Translations under genes and position numbers: made by a program | Shown here: one piece after another, positions 9,102 through 18,500 of the stretch | How the letters are laid out: each line of letters starts with the position of its first letter | Numbering within the stretch: the first letter of the stretch is position 1 | Source: CALBPI01 sp963922335 | Lineage (GTDB): Bacteria; Pseudomonadota; Gammaproteobacteria; Steroidobacterales; Woeseiaceae | Reading direction: 5' to 3' | DNA length: 64,000 bases | Assembly: GCA_963922335.1 (NCBI GenBank) | Contig: CAWUIB010000005.1 | Location: forward strand, 180,370-244,369 | Notes under the pieces: generated by a model | Seen by the model: only the letters and a program-made list of their open reading frames with translations | Databases searched by the model: none | What the model was told of the DNA's origin: nothing

Positions 9102-10004
9102 ATGAGGTTGTTCATGCTGATCGGGTTTGTTTCGCTTTGCGCCAGCGTTTGTGCGGACGAGCCGTATATTTACGTGCTGGGCGTAGCCCAAGATGCGGGC
9201 TATCCGCAAGCAGGTTGTTTCAGACCCCATTGCATGCGCGGCTGGGAGGATCGAAACGAACGCGTCACCGCCAGTGCGATTGCGGTTGTCACCGAGAGTG
9301 AGAGCTATCTCTTCGACGCAACACCGCACTTTCCTGATCAGACATACCGGCTATCGCGGCAAGCACCGCATGCTCGGCTGAGCGGTATATTTCTGACGCA
9401 TGCGCATATTGGGCACTACACAGGATTGATGCATCTGGGGCGCGAGGTCATGGGAACGCGCGCAATGCCGGTGTATGCGATGCCGCGGATGAAGTCTTTC
9501 TTGGAAGACAATGGCCCATGGAGTCAACTCGTTACACTCGAGAATATCGATATCAGATCGCTTACGGCGGGGTCCAGTGTCGTATTGTCTGAGGTTCGAG
9601 TGACGCCGTTCCTCGTTCCGCATCGCGACGAGTACTCGGAGACGGTTGGATATCGTATCGACGGCCCAAATCACTCGGCGGTTTTTATTCCAGATATCGA
9701 CAAGTGGGATCGATGGCCCAAGAGTATTGTTGACGTTGTTCGCGACGTGGACTATGCGCTACTGGATGCCACTTTCTTCGCTGATGGTGAGTTACCCAAT
9801 CGCGCGATGAGCGAGGTACCTCACCCCTTCGTTGAGGAATCAATGATGCTTTTCGACGCGTTACCCGATGATCAAAAATCCAAAGTGATCTTCATCCACA
9901 TGAATCACACGAATCCGATGCTGGACCCCGACAGTGAGGCCTCGCACATAGTCGAGACAGCGGGTTTTCGTATTGCGCGAGAGGGCATGCGCCTCGATCT
10001 TTAG
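9102..10004 (+). CDS. Exported PqqB-like metallo-beta-lactamase-fold hydrolase
   Basis: A 300-residue protein with a signal peptide (MRLFMLIGFVSLCASVCA). It has PqqB-type features: VLGVAQDAGYPQ near the mature N-terminus, a Cys-x-x-x-x-Cys pair (GCFRPHCM), and the metal loop THAHIGHYTGL, which corresponds to the HxHxDH motif with Ile-Gly in place of the usual x-D. Authentic PqqB is cytosolic and sits with pqqC, D and E; none are here and this copy is exported, so a role outside PQQ synthesis is likely. It starts 45 bases after the serine hydrolase and is probably in the same transcript. Reaction and substrate are unknown. Confidence 0.75.
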   Translation: MRLFMLIGFVSLCASVCADEPYIYVLGVAQDAGYPQAGCFRPHCMRGWEDRNERVTASAIAVVTESESYLFDATPHFPDQTYRLSRQAPHARLSGIFLTHAHIGHYTGLMHLGREVMGTRAMPVYAMPRMKSFLEDNGPWSQLVTLENIDIRSLTAGSSVVLSEVRVTPFLVPHRDEYSETVGYRIDGPNHSAVFIPDIDKWDRWPKSIVDVVRDVDYALLDATFFADGELPNRAMSEVPHPFVEESMMLFDALPDDQKSKVIFIHMNHTNPMLDPDSEASHIVETAGFRIAREGMRLDL

Positions 10005-10014
10005 GTGGAGCCGC

Positions 10015-11262
10015 TTACGAACTCGGGAGGCGCTTACCAAGTTCATTGATGTCGCTACCGGTGGGCGATTGGAACACCTTGAGATCAAAGTGTTGAGCAA
10101 TGGCGATCAGATGATCAAAGACGTCGCTCTTGACGCGCTCATGTTCCACCCACTCCGTACTGACAGTGAACGCGTAGAGTTCGAGCGGAATGCCGTGAGG
10201 CGTGGGGTCCAACTGTCGGACAATTAGTGTCAGTGCCTTGTTGATGCCTGGATGATTGCGAAGATAGGCAACCATGTAAGCGCGAAAAGTGCCGAGATTG
10301 GTGAGTCGTCGCGCGTTGACATTGCCATCATCGACGAAATCGGCATTTGCTAAACGCAGCGACTCGCGTTTGTCGTCAATGTAGTCGCGCAACAGGGCAA
10401 ATTCCCGAAATCGATCCACTTCGGTGGGGCTCAAAAATCGGACGGTGCTGAGATCGACGTTAAGCGCTCGCTTTATGCGTCTGCCACCCGACAGGGACAT
10501 AAACCGCCAATTCTTGAATGAATCAGAGATAAAGTGATGCGTCGGAATTGTGGTTACAGTCTTGTCCCAGTTCTGAACACTCACCGTATGCAAGGCAATA
10601 TCAATAACGTCGCCATCGGCACCATACTGAGGCATCTCTACCCAGTCGCCGATTCTCAAAATACCGGTGCTCGCGATTTGCACACTCGCAACCAGCGACA
10701 TGAGCGTGTCTTTGAACACCAAAATCAATACTGCAGTCAGTGCCCCAAGACCGCTGAACAGTAGCAGTGGTGATCGATTGAACACGGCCGCGATAACGAG
10801 TACGGCGCCCACGCAGTAGATGACAATTTTCGCGATCTGGAAGAAACCCTTGAGCGGACGCTCCTTCGCGGCTGGACGCTTTTCATAGGCTGCTGACAGC
10901 GCATTCAGCAGTGCCCCTATAGCAAGCACAACAAACAGAATGCCGTATGCGACGCTGACCCGTTTGACGGTCTCCAGGACTTCGGCAGGAACGCGGTCGA
11001 ACCAGTCAACGGCGGCGAAGATGATGAACGCCGGGATAACGTGAGAGAGATTGCGGAAGATGCCGTGACCAACCAGTGCGTCGTCCCAGTGACTCTTGGT
11101 TTGTGCGGCCAGTCGCTTCATCCCTTGCACAAGGAGTCTGCGCGTAATCCTGTGCACAATGATTGCGAGGATCGCGAGCAGCAGGAGACCGAGCACCGCG
11201 GCCATGAGTGGGGAATCGTCAGACCAGCGCTTAAGATATTCGATGATTTGATCCATGGTCAT
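10015..11262 (-). CDS. MscS-family mechanosensitive ion channel (YbdG-like)
   Basis: A 415-residue inner membrane protein. It has N-terminal membrane helices (AAVLGLLLLAILAIIVHRI, then the FIIFAAVDW and VVLAIGALLNAL segments), a pore-type helix (SGLGALTAVLILVFKDTLMSLVASVQI) and a C-terminal beta/alpha domain starting RIGDWVEMP, which is the canonical MscS architecture. The insert after TIPTHHFISDSFKNWR, with MSLSGGRRIKR, is typical of the YbdG/miniconductance branch. Such channels open under membrane tension during osmotic downshift. I chose the ATG at 11262, which has AAGG nine bases upstream, over the TTG 33 bases earlier. It is convergent with the PqqB-like gene, with a gap of about 10 bases. 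Confidence 0.88.
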   Translation of the reverse strand: MTMDQIIEYLKRWSDDSPLMAAVLGLLLLAILAIIVHRITRRLLVQGMKRLAAQTKSHWDDALVGHGIFRNLSHVIPAFIIFAAVDWFDRVPAEVLETVKRVSVAYGILFVVLAIGALLNALSAAYEKRPAAKERPLKGFFQIAKIVIYCVGAVLVIAAVFNRSPLLLFSGLGALTAVLILVFKDTLMSLVASVQIASTGILRIGDWVEMPQYGADGDVIDIALHTVSVQNWDKTVTTIPTHHFISDSFKNWRFMSLSGGRRIKRALNVDLSTVRFLSPTEVDRFREFALLRDYIDDKRESLRLANADFVDDGNVNARRLTNLGTFRAYMVAYLRNHPGINKALTLIVRQLDPTPHGIPLELYAFTVSTEWVEHERVKSDVFDHLIAIAQHFDLKVFQSPTGSDINELGKRLPSS

Positions 11263-11389
11263 GGATTTTTGCCTTGGTCGTTTTTTCAGTGGCAAGACTA
11301 CCCGGGATTGCGCTATATCGCACTGGCCAGCGCTGCTAATCTTTGATGCTGATTTGTCACTGGAACTGACACCCTTTCACTAAACAAAA

Positions 11390-12217
11390 ATGCTGATTTG
11401 CGCGACACAGCTTCACAGGCGAATTCAAGACGTGTCGATGGTCGTTCTGGACTGTCGCTTTGAGCTTTCGAATCCGAATGCGGGCCGATCGGATTACGCG
11501 GCAGGTCATATTCCAAATGCGCTGTATATCGACTTGGAAGACGATCTCTCGGGACCGGTCAATGAGACCAGTGGTAGGCATCCACTGCCTGCCATAGATG
11601 CCATTTCAGCCACGTTAGGCCAACTTGGCGTGACGCCGCAGACTTCTGTCGTGGTGTATGACGCCGCGAACAGCGCGTTTGCTTCCAGAGCTTGGTTCAT
11701 CCTGAAATGGTTAGGGCACAAAGATGTAGCCGTTTTGGATGGTGGACTCGCCGCCTGGGTCGCCGAGGGGCACGACCTCACTCAGGAGGTGCGAGCAGTA
11801 GACTCTGTCAGCCATTATCCGGCAGACGTGAATAATGACTGGGTTGTGCAGGCGATTGCGGTCGAAGCAAATCTCGAGGGCAAGCGCTTTCACCTGATCG
11901 ACGCCCGCGGCGCCGACCGGTTCTCGGGCGCATCGGAGCCAATCGATCCCGTGGCAGGCCATGTGCCCGGCGCATTCAATCGACCCTTTACAGAGAATTT
12001 GACCGAGACGGGTCACTTCAAGCATGCCGAACTGCTCCGGCAAGAGTGGAATGCGACGGGACTCACCGGGGATCTGGTCATGATGTGCGGTTCGGGAGTG
12101 ACCGCGTGTCACCACCTGCTGGCCCGTGAAGTCGCCGGGTTGAAGGCAGGTCGACTCTATGCCGGGTCCTGGAGCGAGTGGATTAAGGACTCCTCACGGC
12201 CGGTTGCGCTCGGGTAA
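11390..12217 (+). CDS. sseA: 3-mercaptopyruvate sulfurtransferase
   Basis: A 275-residue cytosolic protein made of two rhodanese domains (about 1-130 and 145-270). The N-terminal domain is inactive-type (VVLDCRF, YAAGHIPNALYIDL). The C-terminal domain holds the catalytic loop CGSGVTA with the nucleophile at Cys233. That loop sequence is the one that distinguishes mercaptopyruvate sulfurtransferases from thiosulfate rhodaneses (CRKGVTA-type). It transfers sulfur from 3-mercaptopyruvate to thiols or cyanide. No good Shine-Dalgarno precedes the ATG at 11390, but the N-terminal residues LICATQLHRRIQD align with the family's usual start. The 3' end overlaps the convergent PP-loop gene by 24 bases. 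Confidence 0.87.
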   Translation: MLICATQLHRRIQDVSMVVLDCRFELSNPNAGRSDYAAGHIPNALYIDLEDDLSGPVNETSGRHPLPAIDAISATLGQLGVTPQTSVVVYDAANSAFASRAWFILKWLGHKDVAVLDGGLAAWVAEGHDLTQEVRAVDSVSHYPADVNNDWVVQAIAVEANLEGKRFHLIDARGADRFSGASEPIDPVAGHVPGAFNRPFTENLTETGHFKHAELLRQEWNATGLTGDLVMMCGSGVTACHHLLAREVAGLKAGRLYAGSWSEWIKDSSRPVALG

Positions 12218-12868
12218 GAGATCCGCATACCAGAACCCATCGCGTTCGAGCTTGTCGCCCATACGGACCGGTATCGACTGACTAAACCCCGGCCCGTCCG
12301 TAACAAAGGTGTGGAATTCTCCATTCTCGCCACAGGGATCAATGTCTCGGGGCAGGTCGTTCAGCAGTGCTCGATCGTAGCGACGCCCAACGAAGGTAGG
12401 CGAGAGCACCTTGGGATCAATGCAGGTAAGGTACGCCTCAACCCCACCATCGAGCATCTCCTCAGCGAGTTTGCCCGTAGGTTTCTGCCACAGGGGGAAG
12501 ACTGGTTTGATGGCGGAGCCTGCTAATAACGATTCCCGATATCGACGAATATCAGTGAGAAAAAGGTCGCCGAACGCCATATGCGTCACGCCTTGCTCGA
12601 TCGCTTCTCCCACAACACGCTCGACAGCTAACTCGTAGGCGCCATTCGGGCACGGCCACGGCAAATCGACGATACGAACCGGTAGGTTCAGCGCGGCGCC
12701 TTGCGCTTCCAGAAGCGTCCTCCGAACAGCATGCATGGCGACCCGGTCTGCAACCGCATTGATGGTTGTTACGAGCGCCGTGACTTCAAACTCTGGGTTT
12801 AGCTGCAGCGAATGCAATGACCAGGCACTGTCCTTACCACTGCTCCACCAAAGCCAAGTCTTATTCAT
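12194..12868 (-). CDS. PP-loop ATPase, diphthine-ammonia-ligase-like
   Basis: A 224-residue cytosolic protein starting MNKTWLWWSSGKDSAWSL, with the SGGKDS-type PP-loop (here SSGKDS) of adenine nucleotide alpha-hydrolases. The later segments HMAFGDLFLTDIRRYRE and DPCGENGEFHTF are characteristic of the Dph6/TIGR00290-like family, in which ATP pyrophosphorolysis activates a carboxylate or carbonyl for amidation. Bacteria do not make diphthamide, so the true substrate is unknown. The ATG at 12868 puts the PP-loop at the very N-terminus as in the family; an in-frame GTG lies 15 bases earlier. It is convergent with and overlaps the sulfurtransferase, and is divergent from the nucleotidase. Confidence 0.8.
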   Translation of the reverse strand: MNKTWLWWSSGKDSAWSLHSLQLNPEFEVTALVTTINAVADRVAMHAVRRTLLEAQGAALNLPVRIVDLPWPCPNGAYELAVERVVGEAIEQGVTHMAFGDLFLTDIRRYRESLLAGSAIKPVFPLWQKPTGKLAEEMLDGGVEAYLTCIDPKVLSPTFVGRRYDRALLNDLPRDIDPCGENGEFHTFVTDGPGFSQSIPVRMGDKLERDGFWYADLLPERNRP

Positions 12869-12913
12869 ATGGATACCGTACACTCATTTGCGAAATGGTA
12901 AGCAGGTGAATCC

Positions 12914-14455
12914 ATGATCTTAAGAATTGGCATTTTCTTTCTTGGCTTTTCGATGCTTGTTGGCGGAGCGTCGGCTGACGGAAAGCAGGTGGTCATCGCA
13001 TTCACCAACGATATTGAGAGCGCCTACGATCCGGTCGATGCCTTCTGGCGTAATGACATTGAGCAAATCGGTGGGATCGCACAACTTGCCACGCTGATTC
13101 GTCAACTGCGTTCGGAGTCTCAAGTCTTTTTCCTGTTTGATGCCGGAGACATCTTTACCGGAACCCTGGCGAAGCGGACGCAGGGCGCGGTGTCGTTCGA
13201 TCTAATGGCGTTGATGGGGTACGACGCAATCGCCATTGGCAATCATGAATTCGAGTACGGCTGGCAAACGCTGGCGGAACAAAAAAATCGTGTGGCATTT
13301 CCGGTTCTTGGCGCCAACCTGTTCTACAAAGATACCGACCACCCCTTCGCGCAACCCTGGGTCATTCTCGAACGCGAAGGTATCCGTGTTGGCGTGATTG
13401 GTGTCATGGGACAGGATGCGGCAACCGCGTTAATTCCCTCAAATATTGCTGGGCTGACCGTACTCCCGCCGATTGATGTCGTGCCTGCACTCGTCCGAAA
13501 GCTGCGACCTGAGTGTGACTTGATAGTGGTGTTGACCCATCAGGGCGAAACCGCGCCCATGCAGACGGATGATGAGGCAGATGCCTCGGTGCAAAGGGGT
13601 AACGAAGCAAATCTTGAGCTCGCCGGTTCAGTTGTTGGAATCGATTTGATCCTCGGCGGGCATACCGATGCGGGTACCCGTGAAGCGCTCATTCAACCGT
13701 CAACCGGAACCGCTGTGATGCAGACGTATGGTCAGGGACAGCATCTGGGGATTGCCGAGTTTACGGTCAGCAACGAAGCGGTCGAATTCGAGGGCGGCCG
13801 ATTGATTACTGTAAACGCCGACGAGCTGGCAGCCGATCCGAAGATTGCGGCGAGACTGGACGCTTATCGGGAATTGCATGCTGACTTGTACGAACCCGTG
13901 GGTACGCTCGCAGAGGGAATCACTCGGCGCTACAACGCGGAGTCGTCGATGGGCAATCTGTTCGCGGACATTGTGCGTGACGCTGCTGAGGCGGAGATCG
14001 GGCTGATGCCCTCCGGCGCCTTGCGAAAAGACATCGGCGAGGGCGTGGTGACGCGTGTTGATCTCCTGGATGCTTTTCCGTTCGAAGATAAGATCGCGAT
14101 CGTGACGCTGCGTGGTTCTGTCTTGCGCGCTGTCCTCGAGCAAGGGTTGTCTCTTGAGCGCGGCATGCTGCAGGTGTCTGGGCTGTCGGTTCGCTACGAT
14201 AGTTCGCACCCGGCCGGCGACCGTGTGCTCGAGGTGCTCGTCAACGGCAAGCCGCTTGACGACGAGGCTTTATATCGCGTTGGCACCCTCGAGATTCTGG
14301 CGCAGGGTGGTGACCGGTACACGCAGTTTCTTTCCGCCGAGAACACTTCCTGGGCAAACGGTACGTTTGCAGATGCTTTGCTGAACGCGTTTGAGGGTGA
14401 GAAAGACCTATCGGTCGAGTCTGAAGGTCGCTACACCGATATCGCGCAAGACTGA
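12914..14455 (+). CDS. Periplasmic 5'-nucleotidase / UshA-like metallophosphatase
   Basis: A 513-residue exported protein with a signal peptide (MILRIGIFFLGFSMLVGGASA). The N-terminal calcineurin-like phosphoesterase domain shows FTND, FDAGDIFTG, GNHEFEYGW and GGHTDAGT, which together supply the two-metal site. The C-terminal 5'-nucleotidase domain follows from about residue 310 (NAESSMGNLFADIVRDAAEAEIGLMPSGALRKDI, and AQGGDRYTQF). It should dephosphorylate nucleotides in the periplasm to salvage nucleosides and phosphate. The first motif is FTNDIES rather than the common TNDxHG, so the His ligand usually found there is replaced. An AGCAGGTG Shine-Dalgarno precedes the ATG. Confidence 0.85.
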   Translation: MILRIGIFFLGFSMLVGGASADGKQVVIAFTNDIESAYDPVDAFWRNDIEQIGGIAQLATLIRQLRSESQVFFLFDAGDIFTGTLAKRTQGAVSFDLMALMGYDAIAIGNHEFEYGWQTLAEQKNRVAFPVLGANLFYKDTDHPFAQPWVILEREGIRVGVIGVMGQDAATALIPSNIAGLTVLPPIDVVPALVRKLRPECDLIVVLTHQGETAPMQTDDEADASVQRGNEANLELAGSVVGIDLILGGHTDAGTREALIQPSTGTAVMQTYGQGQHLGIAEFTVSNEAVEFEGGRLITVNADELAADPKIAARLDAYRELHADLYEPVGTLAEGITRRYNAESSMGNLFADIVRDAAEAEIGLMPSGALRKDIGEGVVTRVDLLDAFPFEDKIAIVTLRGSVLRAVLEQGLSLERGMLQVSGLSVRYDSSHPAGDRVLEVLVNGKPLDDEALYRVGTLEILAQGGDRYTQFLSAENTSWANGTFADALLNAFEGEKDLSVESEGRYTDIAQD

Positions 14456-14638
14456 ATAAGATCTGGAATATCACCGCTTCCTGCCTGCGGTTTGCGCATT
14501 CCAGCTGTTGAATATGGTTAGAGGTGCAACGATTGTCAGAACCACGTTCAGCGTGATGCGGTGTTCATAGGGTATTGAATACGCAGGATAAACACGTGGT
14601 GCTCAAAGTGTTGGCGCTCTGTAGCTCAGGGGGTGAAT

Positions 14639-14666
14639 TTGCCCGTTTGCGAGTTTTGGATAGACT
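14639..14666 (+). promoter_or_regulatory. Possible sigma-70 promoter for the LolA-like gene
   Basis: TTGCCC (14639-14644) and TAGACT (14661-14666) with a 16-base spacer, 30 bases before the ATG at 14697. The match is moderate and no start site is mapped. The rest of the 14456-14696 gap shows no ORF or strong hairpin. Confidence 0.3.
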
Positions 14667-14696
14667 CCGGCCACAACTTTTTACAGGGGATTTCGT

Positions 14697-15452
14697 ATGA
14701 AACGTGCTTTGTTTGCTTCTGTGGCGATGGCCTTGAGCGGTGCGGCATCGGCCGCAAGCCTGGAAGAGGTTCTGACTTGTAACTTCGAAACCATGGGCGG
14801 TTTGGAGAACATCAAGGCAGTCGAATCGGCTCGAATGACGGGGACGATGTCTATGGGTCCCATGCAGGCACCGTTCACCATTGAGTTCCAGAAGCCCAAC
14901 AGCGTGCGAATGGAGTTTGAAATCCAGGGCATGACTGCTGTGCAGGCATATGACGGTGAGAATGGGTGGGCGATCATGCCATTCATGGGTAAGACCACGC
15001 CGGAGGCGATGGTCGAAGATGAACTAAAGTCGATTCAGGAGATGGCTGAGTGGGAAGGCCCCTTTGTCGACTGGCAGGAGAAGGGCCACAGCGTAGAGTT
15101 GGTCGGTGTCGAAGATATTGAAGGCACGGAGGCTCACGTCATTAAAGTAGTTCGAGCCGGCTCTGAGGATGAAACGACCTACTATCTCGATACAGAGTAT
15201 TGCCTGACTTTCCTCTCCAAAGGTGTGCAGGATATTCAGGGCAACAAGATGGCGATGTCACAGTCGATCGGCGATTACAAAGAGGTCGGCGATATTGTCA
15301 TGGCGCACTCGGTGATCGGTACGATCGGCGATGGCCCCGGCGCTATGCAGCAGGCGCTGACCGTCGAGAGCGTTGAACTCAATGTCGACGATATTACCGA
15401 GGCACGCTTCGCGATGCCTGCGACCGAAGAAATGCCGGAAGAAGCGAACTAA
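14697..15452 (+). CDS. Periplasmic LolA/outer-membrane-lipoprotein-sorting-like protein
   Basis: A 251-residue exported protein (signal MKRALFASVAMALSGAASA). The body is a succession of beta strands (ARMTGTMSMGPMQAPFTIEFQKPNSVRMEF, YDGENGWAIMP, THVIKVV-type strands, TYYLDTEYCL, MAHSVIGTI), typical of the LolA/LppX half-barrel fold that shields lipid chains. It is not classical LolA: residues such as DGENGWAIMPFMGK fit the broader 'outer membrane lipoprotein-sorting protein' family found in multi-copy sets. Its ligand is unknown. Only 85 bases and a GC-rich hairpin separate it from the large propeller gene, so the two may be co-expressed. Confidence 0.68.
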   Translation: MKRALFASVAMALSGAASAASLEEVLTCNFETMGGLENIKAVESARMTGTMSMGPMQAPFTIEFQKPNSVRMEFEIQGMTAVQAYDGENGWAIMPFMGKTTPEAMVEDELKSIQEMAEWEGPFVDWQEKGHSVELVGVEDIEGTEAHVIKVVRAGSEDETTYYLDTEYCLTFLSKGVQDIQGNKMAMSQSIGDYKEVGDIVMAHSVIGTIGDGPGAMQQALTVESVELNVDDITEARFAMPATEEMPEEAN

Positions 15453-15460
15453 CTATGGAA

Positions 15461-15485
15461 GGCTCCGCCCACAAAGGGTGGAGCC
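15461..15485 (+). terminator. GC-rich hairpin between LolA-like and propeller genes
   Basis: GGCTCCGCCC, a five-base loop ACAAA, then GGGTGGAGCC: a 10-bp stem with one G-U pair. No T-run follows, so it is a poor intrinsic terminator. It may instead be a partial terminator or a 3'-end stabiliser that uncouples expression of the two genes. Confidence 0.45.
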
Positions 15486-15537
15486 AGTTCCGGCGCACTT
15501 CCGTGAGGCGCTGGCGAGTTCTTTGGGGAGACTCTAC

Positions 15538-18500
15538 ATGATCCGAATGAAGACGGGCCTCGCAGCCCTGCTAATTGCGACAGGCGCACAAGCTGCAATC
15601 GAAATTGACTCATCAACGTTTGGCGGCCTGACGGCTCGAAGTATTGGTCCGGCTGTCATGAGTGGTCGTATTTCCGCGATTGACGGCGTTACCCGAGAAG
15701 ACGGTGCGACGACGTTGTATATCGGTGCGGCGAGTGGCGGAGTCTGGAAGTCGGATGATGGCGGGATCGTCTACAAACCTGTGTTCGATGGACACATGCA
15801 GTCTATTGGCGCAGTGCGCGTGGATCCGAGCAACGATGAGACAGTGTGGGTGGGCACCGGCGAGAGCTGGGTTAGGAATACCGTCTCACCTGGCGACGGT
15901 GTGTATCGCTCAACTGACGGTGGCAAGAACTGGACTCATCTCGGGTTGAAAGAGAGCGACCATATCGCTGAGCTCCTGGTGCACCCGGATGACAGTGACA
16001 CCGTATTTGTTTGTGCACTCGGCCACCTATGGACGTCCGGCGGCGATCGCGGCGTGTTCCGAACGCAAGATGGTGGTGCAACCTGGGAAAACGTGCTCTC
16101 CATTGATGAGGCAACGAGTTGCTCGGATCTTGCTATGACACCGGACGGCAGCACGCTCTATGCGGGCTTCTGGCAAGTCCGGCGCTATCCGGATTTTTTT
16201 GAATCTGGCGGCGAGACTTCAGGCCTCTACAGAAGCACCGATGGCGGAGACACTTGGGAGTTACTAACGGAGGGACTACCCGAGACGGAAAAAGGTCGTA
16301 TCGCAGTAACCGTTGCTCCGTCCGAGCCGAGCCGTGTGTTCGCTACGATCGAAAGCGAGAACACCGCCTTGTACCGATCCGATGATGGTGGTGACACCTG
16401 GAGCGAGATGGACGATTCAACCAACGTCCAGATGCGGCCATTCTATTTTGGCGAGCTCGTTGTTGATCCTTCCGATAAGGATCGCGTTTACAAGCCGGGC
16501 TTTAGCCTCACGGTTAGCACAGACGGTGGAGATACGTTTTCAGCGATGTTCGGCGCGGGGTTCAGCGTGTCGATTCACCCTGACCATCACGCACTTTGGG
16601 TTAATCCGTCCAATCCAAGTCAAGTCGTTCTTGGTACGGACGGAGGCGTCTATATCTCCGAGGACAAGGGTTTTCACTGGCGACACGTAGCGAACCTTCC
16701 GGTCAGTCAGTTCTACCATGTTGCTGTCGACTCGGACTGGCCCTATAACATTTATGGCGGTTTGCAGGATAACGGTTCCTGGAAGGGGCCGTCGCAGGCG
16801 CCGGGCGGTGTGCAGAACCGCCATTGGGAAAATGTCGGTTTTGGGGATGGATTCTGGACGTTTCCGGATCCCAGTAATGAGCGTTACCTTTACTCCGAGT
16901 ATCAGGGTGGACAACTCAAGCGAGTCGACACTGAGACTTCCGAGATCAAGCGAATTCAGCCAGCGCCAGAACCCGGGCAGGAGCCGCTGCGCTTCAACTG
17001 GAATACACCGTTGCATATGAGCCCCAATAAGCCGGGCACGATTTACTTCGGTGCCCAATACCTGTTCCGCAGTCGCGATCGTGGCGAGTCGTGGGAGGCG
17101 ATTTCACCAGACCTGACCACCGACGATCCGCAGGGACAACGGCAAGCTGAGTCGGGCGGCCTTACGATCGATAATTCGACCGCTGAGAATTACACGACCA
17201 TCTATTCCATTAGTGAGTCCCCTCTCGATCATCGCGTGATTTGGGTGGGCACAGATGACGGTAATGTCCAGCTGACGCGTAATGGCGGTAAAGATTGGAA
17301 CAATGTAGTCGAGAATATCGATGGGGTGCCTGCAGGTACCTGGGTATCACGGGTCGAAGCGAGTCCGCACGACAAGTCCACGGCGTTCGTCACCTTCGAT
17401 GGTCATCGTCGCGGCGACATGGACACCTATGTGTTTATGACAGAGGACTACGGCAGCACCTGGCGCTCCATTAGCACAGAGGAAATTAATGGGTACGCGT
17501 GGGTGATCAAGCAGGATCCTGTGAATGCTGATTTATTGTTCCTGGGTACGGAAGAGGGGCTATACATCACGCTCGATCAGGGGTTGAACTGGACAAGATT
17601 CTCCGAAAACCTGCCTCAGGTTGCTGTCCATGATCTGGTTGTACATCCGACTGAGCACGATCTTGTTATCGGTACACACGGTCGTGGTGTTTACGTGATC
17701 GATGACATCACACCACTTCGCGGCATCACTCAGGAAGTGATCGATTCTAATGTCGCCATCCTCGGCACACGGCCTGCGCCGATGGTTTTGAATACGCAAC
17801 TCCAGGTATTCGGTGCGAACGATAGCTTCGTCGGCATCAATCCGCCGCAGTCTGCAACGATCGTGTACTACTTGAAAAAGCGTCACTTGTTCGGTGATCT
17901 CAAGATTGAAATATTCGATTCGGAAGACCGGCTAATCACGACCTTGCCGGGCGGGAAACGACGTGGTCTGAACCGCGTTGAATGGCCTATGCGTTTTAAG
18001 GCACCGAAGTTCCCACCTGCCACCAATCTTGTGCCAGGTTTTATGGGGCCGCGTGTGCCCGAGGGCGAGTATCGGGTGGTATTAACCAAGGGTAAAGAAC
18101 AGATTGAGTCGTCAGTGCAGTTGGTCGCAGATCCGCGCACGCCGCACTCCAAGAAGGACAGGCTGCAGCAGCAACAACTAGCACTCGATCTCTACGGAAT
18201 GATCAATGATTTGAGTTTTCTCTCGGACAACCTGATTACTATTCGTGACCAGTCGAATGCTTACGCAGAAGCATCGGATGAGACGCTCAGCGACGCGCTA
18301 ACGGCGTACTCGGAATCATTAGAGTCACTGCGAACGTCATTGTCCTCGAGCAAAGGCGGGATGATCACAGGTGAAGAGCAATTGCGTGAGCGACTGGGTA
18401 CGTTGTACGGCAACGTCACCAGTTACGATGGTCGCCCAACGGCGACGCAGTTTGCCAGGCTTGAGACACTGACCGTCGAACTCGAGGGTGCGATGGCCGA

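Noticed and set aside
14612..14640. CTGTAGCTCAGGGGG, which looks like a tRNA D-arm
   Set aside because: No acceptor, anticodon or T-arm partners occur nearby, so no cloverleaf can be built.
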